From Thermincola ferriacetica (GTDB lineage Bacteria > Bacillota > Thermincolia > Thermincolales > Thermincolaceae), in contig NZ_LGTE01000012.1 of the NCBI RefSeq assembly GCF_001263415.1, forward strand, positions 33,612 to 97,611: DNA of 64,000 nucleotides. Direction: 5' to 3'. The notes under the pieces were generated by a model that was not told the origin of the DNA, did not search any database, and saw nothing but the letters and a program-made list of their open reading frames with translations. A program made the position numbers and the translations under genes. Positions 61,979 through 64,000 of this stretch are shown piece by piece (position 1 is the first letter of the stretch; the number at the start of each line of letters is the position of its first letter).

Positions 61979-63433
61979 TTACAACTTGGCCTGGCTTGAG
62001 GCCAAGCGGGCCAGGGCTTTTTCCTTACCTAATATGGGTATGATATAAAATAACTCCGGACCATGGGTCTGCCCCGTAAGCGCAACCCGGAGAGGCATAT
62101 ACACCTTTTTCCCGCCCAGTTTTAGTTCTTTTGTCAAGGCCTTCAGCATCTGTTTGGCGGTCTCCGGAGTCAATTCTTCCAATGCGGTAATTTTTTCTTT
62201 AAACAGCTCCGCCACTCTGGGAAAATCCTCGTCAAGCAATATGTTTTTAGCCTCTTCCGATTCAAAATCAAAGTCTTCATTAAAATATATCTTCACATGT
62301 TCAGTAATTTCCGCCACGTAAGACAGGTATTCCTGCACCGAAGCAACTACCATCTTTAGCCATTCAGAATCGGCCGTTACCTGGTCCGACACATAACCTG
62401 CCTCCTTCAGGTAAGGCAGCGCCATAGCAGCAATCCTTTCCACAGGGCTCTGCCTGATGTAATAACCATTCAACCAATTCAGTTTATCCAGGTCGAAAAC
62501 GGCGGGGTTTTTAGCCACCCTGTCCAGAGAAAACTGTTCTACTAATTGCTCAAGAGAAAATATTTCTTCCTCACCTTCGGGAGACCATCCGAGGAGGACC
62601 AGGAAATTGACCAGCGCCTCCGGTAGATAACCCAGCTTCTCATATTGTTCGATGGCCGTAGCCCCGTGCCGTTTGCTCATCTTGCTCCTGTCCTTGCCTA
62701 AGATAAGAGAAACATGAGCAAACTGGGGAGCCTGTAAACCCAAAGCATCATAAATCATTAACTGCCGCGGCGTATTGGAGAGGTGTTCTTCACCCCTCAC
62801 CACATGAGTAATACCCATCAGAGCATCATCAAGGACTACGGCAAAATTATAGGTAGGTATCCCGTCAGACTTTACTATTACGTAGTCCCCTATGCCATTG
62901 CTCTCAAAAACTACGTTTCCTCTTACCAAGTCCCGCACCACAATATTTTCGTTTTCGGGAACCCGGAAACGAATAACGGGTTTACGACCTTCCGCCTCAT
63001 AGCGGGCCCGGTCCTCTTCCGTCAGATGCCGGCATTTGCCCAGGTAACGGGGCATCTCTCCCTTGGCCAGCAGCGCCTGTCGCTCGGCCTCCAATTCTTC
63101 TTCCGTGCAGTAACAATAATATGCTTGCCCTGCAGCAAGCAACTTTTGAGCATATTCCCTGTAGATGTCAAGCCTTTCTGTCTGCCGGTAAGGCCCGTTG
63201 CTGCCGCCTTTTCCTATGCCTTCATCCCAGTCCAGGCCCAACCATTCAAGGGCCTTAAGAATATTTTCTTCTGATTCCCGGCTAGACCTTTCTAAGTCTG
63301 TATCTTCTATCCTGACGATCATTGTCCCGTTATATTTTCTGGCCAGAAGCCAGTTAAAAAGCGCCGAACGGGCGCCGCCAATATGTAAAGGTCCTGTGGG
63401 ACTTGGCGCAAAACGGACACGAACACTTTCCAT
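61979..63433 (-). CDS. gltX: Glutamyl-tRNA synthetase
   Basis: A 484-residue class I synthetase. HIGH motif in [20 protein letters not shown] (residues about 6-25), KMSKR in [16 protein letters not shown], Cys-rich zinc region with [14 protein letters not shown] at 63433 after GGGGG with 10 nt. Whether it is discriminating (Glu only) or also charges tRNA-Gln cannot be told here; Firmicutes usually have the non-discriminating type. Confidence 0.95.
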   Translation of the reverse strand: MESVRVRFAPSPTGPLHIGGARSALFNWLLARKYNGTMIVRIEDTDLERSSRESEENILKALEWLGLDWDEGIGKGGSNGPYRQTERLDIYREYAQKLLAAGQAYYCYCTEEELEAERQALLAKGEMPRYLGKCRHLTEEDRARYEAEGRKPVIRFRVPENENIVVRDLVRGNVVFESNGIGDYVIVKSDGIPTYNFAVVLDDALMGITHVVRGEEHLSNTPRQLMIYDALGLQAPQFAHVSLILGKDRSKMSKRHGATAIEQYEKLGYLPEALVNFLVLLGWSPEGEEEIFSLEQLVEQFSLDRVAKNPAVFDLDKLNWLNGYYIRQSPVERIAAMALPYLKEAGYVSDQVTADSEWLKMVVASVQEYLSYVAEITEHVKIYFNEDFDFESEEAKNILLDEDFPRVAELFKEKITALEELTPETAKQMLKALTKELKLGGKKVYMPLRVALTGQTHGPELFYIIPILGKEKALARLASSQAKL

Positions 63434-63480
63434 CAATGTGAAACCCCCTACCGATATTTTGTCTGTATATATAATATCTC

Positions 63481-63510
63481 ATTATACCATTTCCTAGCAC
63501 CGATGAGCAA
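63481..63510 (-). promoter_or_regulatory. Promoter of gltX
   Basis: TTGCTC (63505-63510) and TATAAT (63481-63486), 18-nt spacing, about 50 nt upstream of the gltX start. Confidence 0.72.
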
Positions 63511-63588
63511 CTGATATTGGTGAAGTGAGGTGAGGCTGTCTTCTCAAGGCTACCGCTGCCACGGTGAAACAGCCGTTTACCTGCGGAT

Positions 63589-64000
63589 GCCGCTGTACCG
63601 GTGCAACAACTGTTGCACCAAGGCTACACCTTCCTTCAACCACGGAGGGGTGGGGGAGGTTCTCCGCTACCAAGGAGCTTGGTGCTGCAAAACCTGGCCA
63701 GGCAGGCAGTGTTCCCGAACTCGATGGCTCATGTTGCATTTCTCCAGGCCGCCTCCCGTCCGGTCACTCAGCATATGTTGCGTGCCGCAGATTGGAAAAG
63801 GGGAGGTTAAATGATTCCTCCGCTCCGAGCGAAATCTCCATCGGATAACCGCTCCCGCTTACGCGGCTCGCGGACCGATGGACGATTTAAGCCCCGCTCC
63901 GGAAAACATTTAACCTCCCTTATCAACATCCCGGGGCGCCCTACATAAGTTGAGTACCAGACTTCCCGGCGGCCTTCGCCATCTTCAAACATGCGGGAAC
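63589..64000. repeat. Large nested palindrome, copy B, interrupted and cut by the window edge
   Basis: The left arm (63589-63771) matches 521-703 closely, including the block from TCTCCGCTACCAAGGAGCTT to the GCCGCC arm; the right arm resumes at 63950 (TTGAGTACCAGACTTCCCGG) and matches 710-761. It starts with the perfect 9-bp stem GGTGCAACA/TGTTGCACC (63600-63619). Between the arms lies an unrelated block (63772-63949) absent from copy A. Confidence 0.75.
63801..63919. repeat. Second palindrome inserted at the apex of copy B
   Basis: GGGAGGTTAAATG (63801-63813) pairs with CATTTAACCTCCC (63907-63919), and inside this CCATCGG (63838-63844) pairs with CCGATGG (63875-63881); the intervening parts are also complementary with few gaps. 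The loop is GC-rich. It is missing from the same point of copy A. Confidence 0.7.

Overview
The window reads as chromosome of a low-to-mid GC Firmicute of the Clostridia, probably a Peptococcaceae/Thermincola-like anaerobe. This rests on the Firmicutes-type order gltX-cysE-cysS-mrnC-thyX-rlmB-yacP-sigH running into the rpmG/secE/nusG, rif, str, S10, spc and alpha ribosomal blocks, on zinc-type S14, L33 and L36, on a T-box leader, and on a decaheme lipoprotein cytochrome. Genus assignment is inference. Every gene called here is on the minus strand, so transcription runs from high to low coordinates.

Right part (about 64.0 to 52.0 kb): gltX; a cysteine T-box and cysE-cysS-mrnC-thyX-rlmB-yacP; sigH with its own promoter and a long structured leader; a five-tRNA operon (Thr, Tyr, fMet, Thr, Met); a second tuf gene; and a small cluster of a MarR regulator, a zinc-ribbon protein and an AhpD-like protein. 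Middle part (52.0 to 16.8 kb): rpmG-secE-nusG-rplKA, rplJL with a typical L10 leader, rpoBC, an L7Ae-like gene, rpsL-rpsG-fusA-tuf, the complete S10-spc-alpha array (adk missing between secY and map), an ECF transporter core (ecfA1-ecfA2-ecfT), truA, and rplM-rpsI behind an L13-type leader. Left part (16.6 to 0 kb) is accessory: the decaheme cytochrome, a decayed gene remnant, cwlD, an AmmeMemoRadiSam pair (fused Memo/AMMECR1 plus radical SAM), a 2384-residue RHS/YD-repeat polymorphic toxin with a small likely immunity gene, a displaced second RHS tip cassette, an EamA exporter, and the N-terminal part of a Tat-exported hydrogenase-small-subunit-like protein that lacks expected cluster ligands.

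Three things stand out. (1) A 107-bp element with about 93% identity lies in the 5' leaders of both sigH and rpsJ; each copy folds into a 19-bp hairpin whose loop holds a DnaA-box-like sequence, followed by a terminator-like hairpin. (2) A large nested-palindrome repeat occurs in the same orientation near both ends of the window, and the right copy is interrupted at its apex by a second, unrelated palindrome. (3) The RHS locus consists of a full gene plus a complete displaced tip cassette (C-terminal domain, small downstream gene, terminator). Coordinates of small features were counted by hand and may be off by one or two bases; no alignment or folding software was used.
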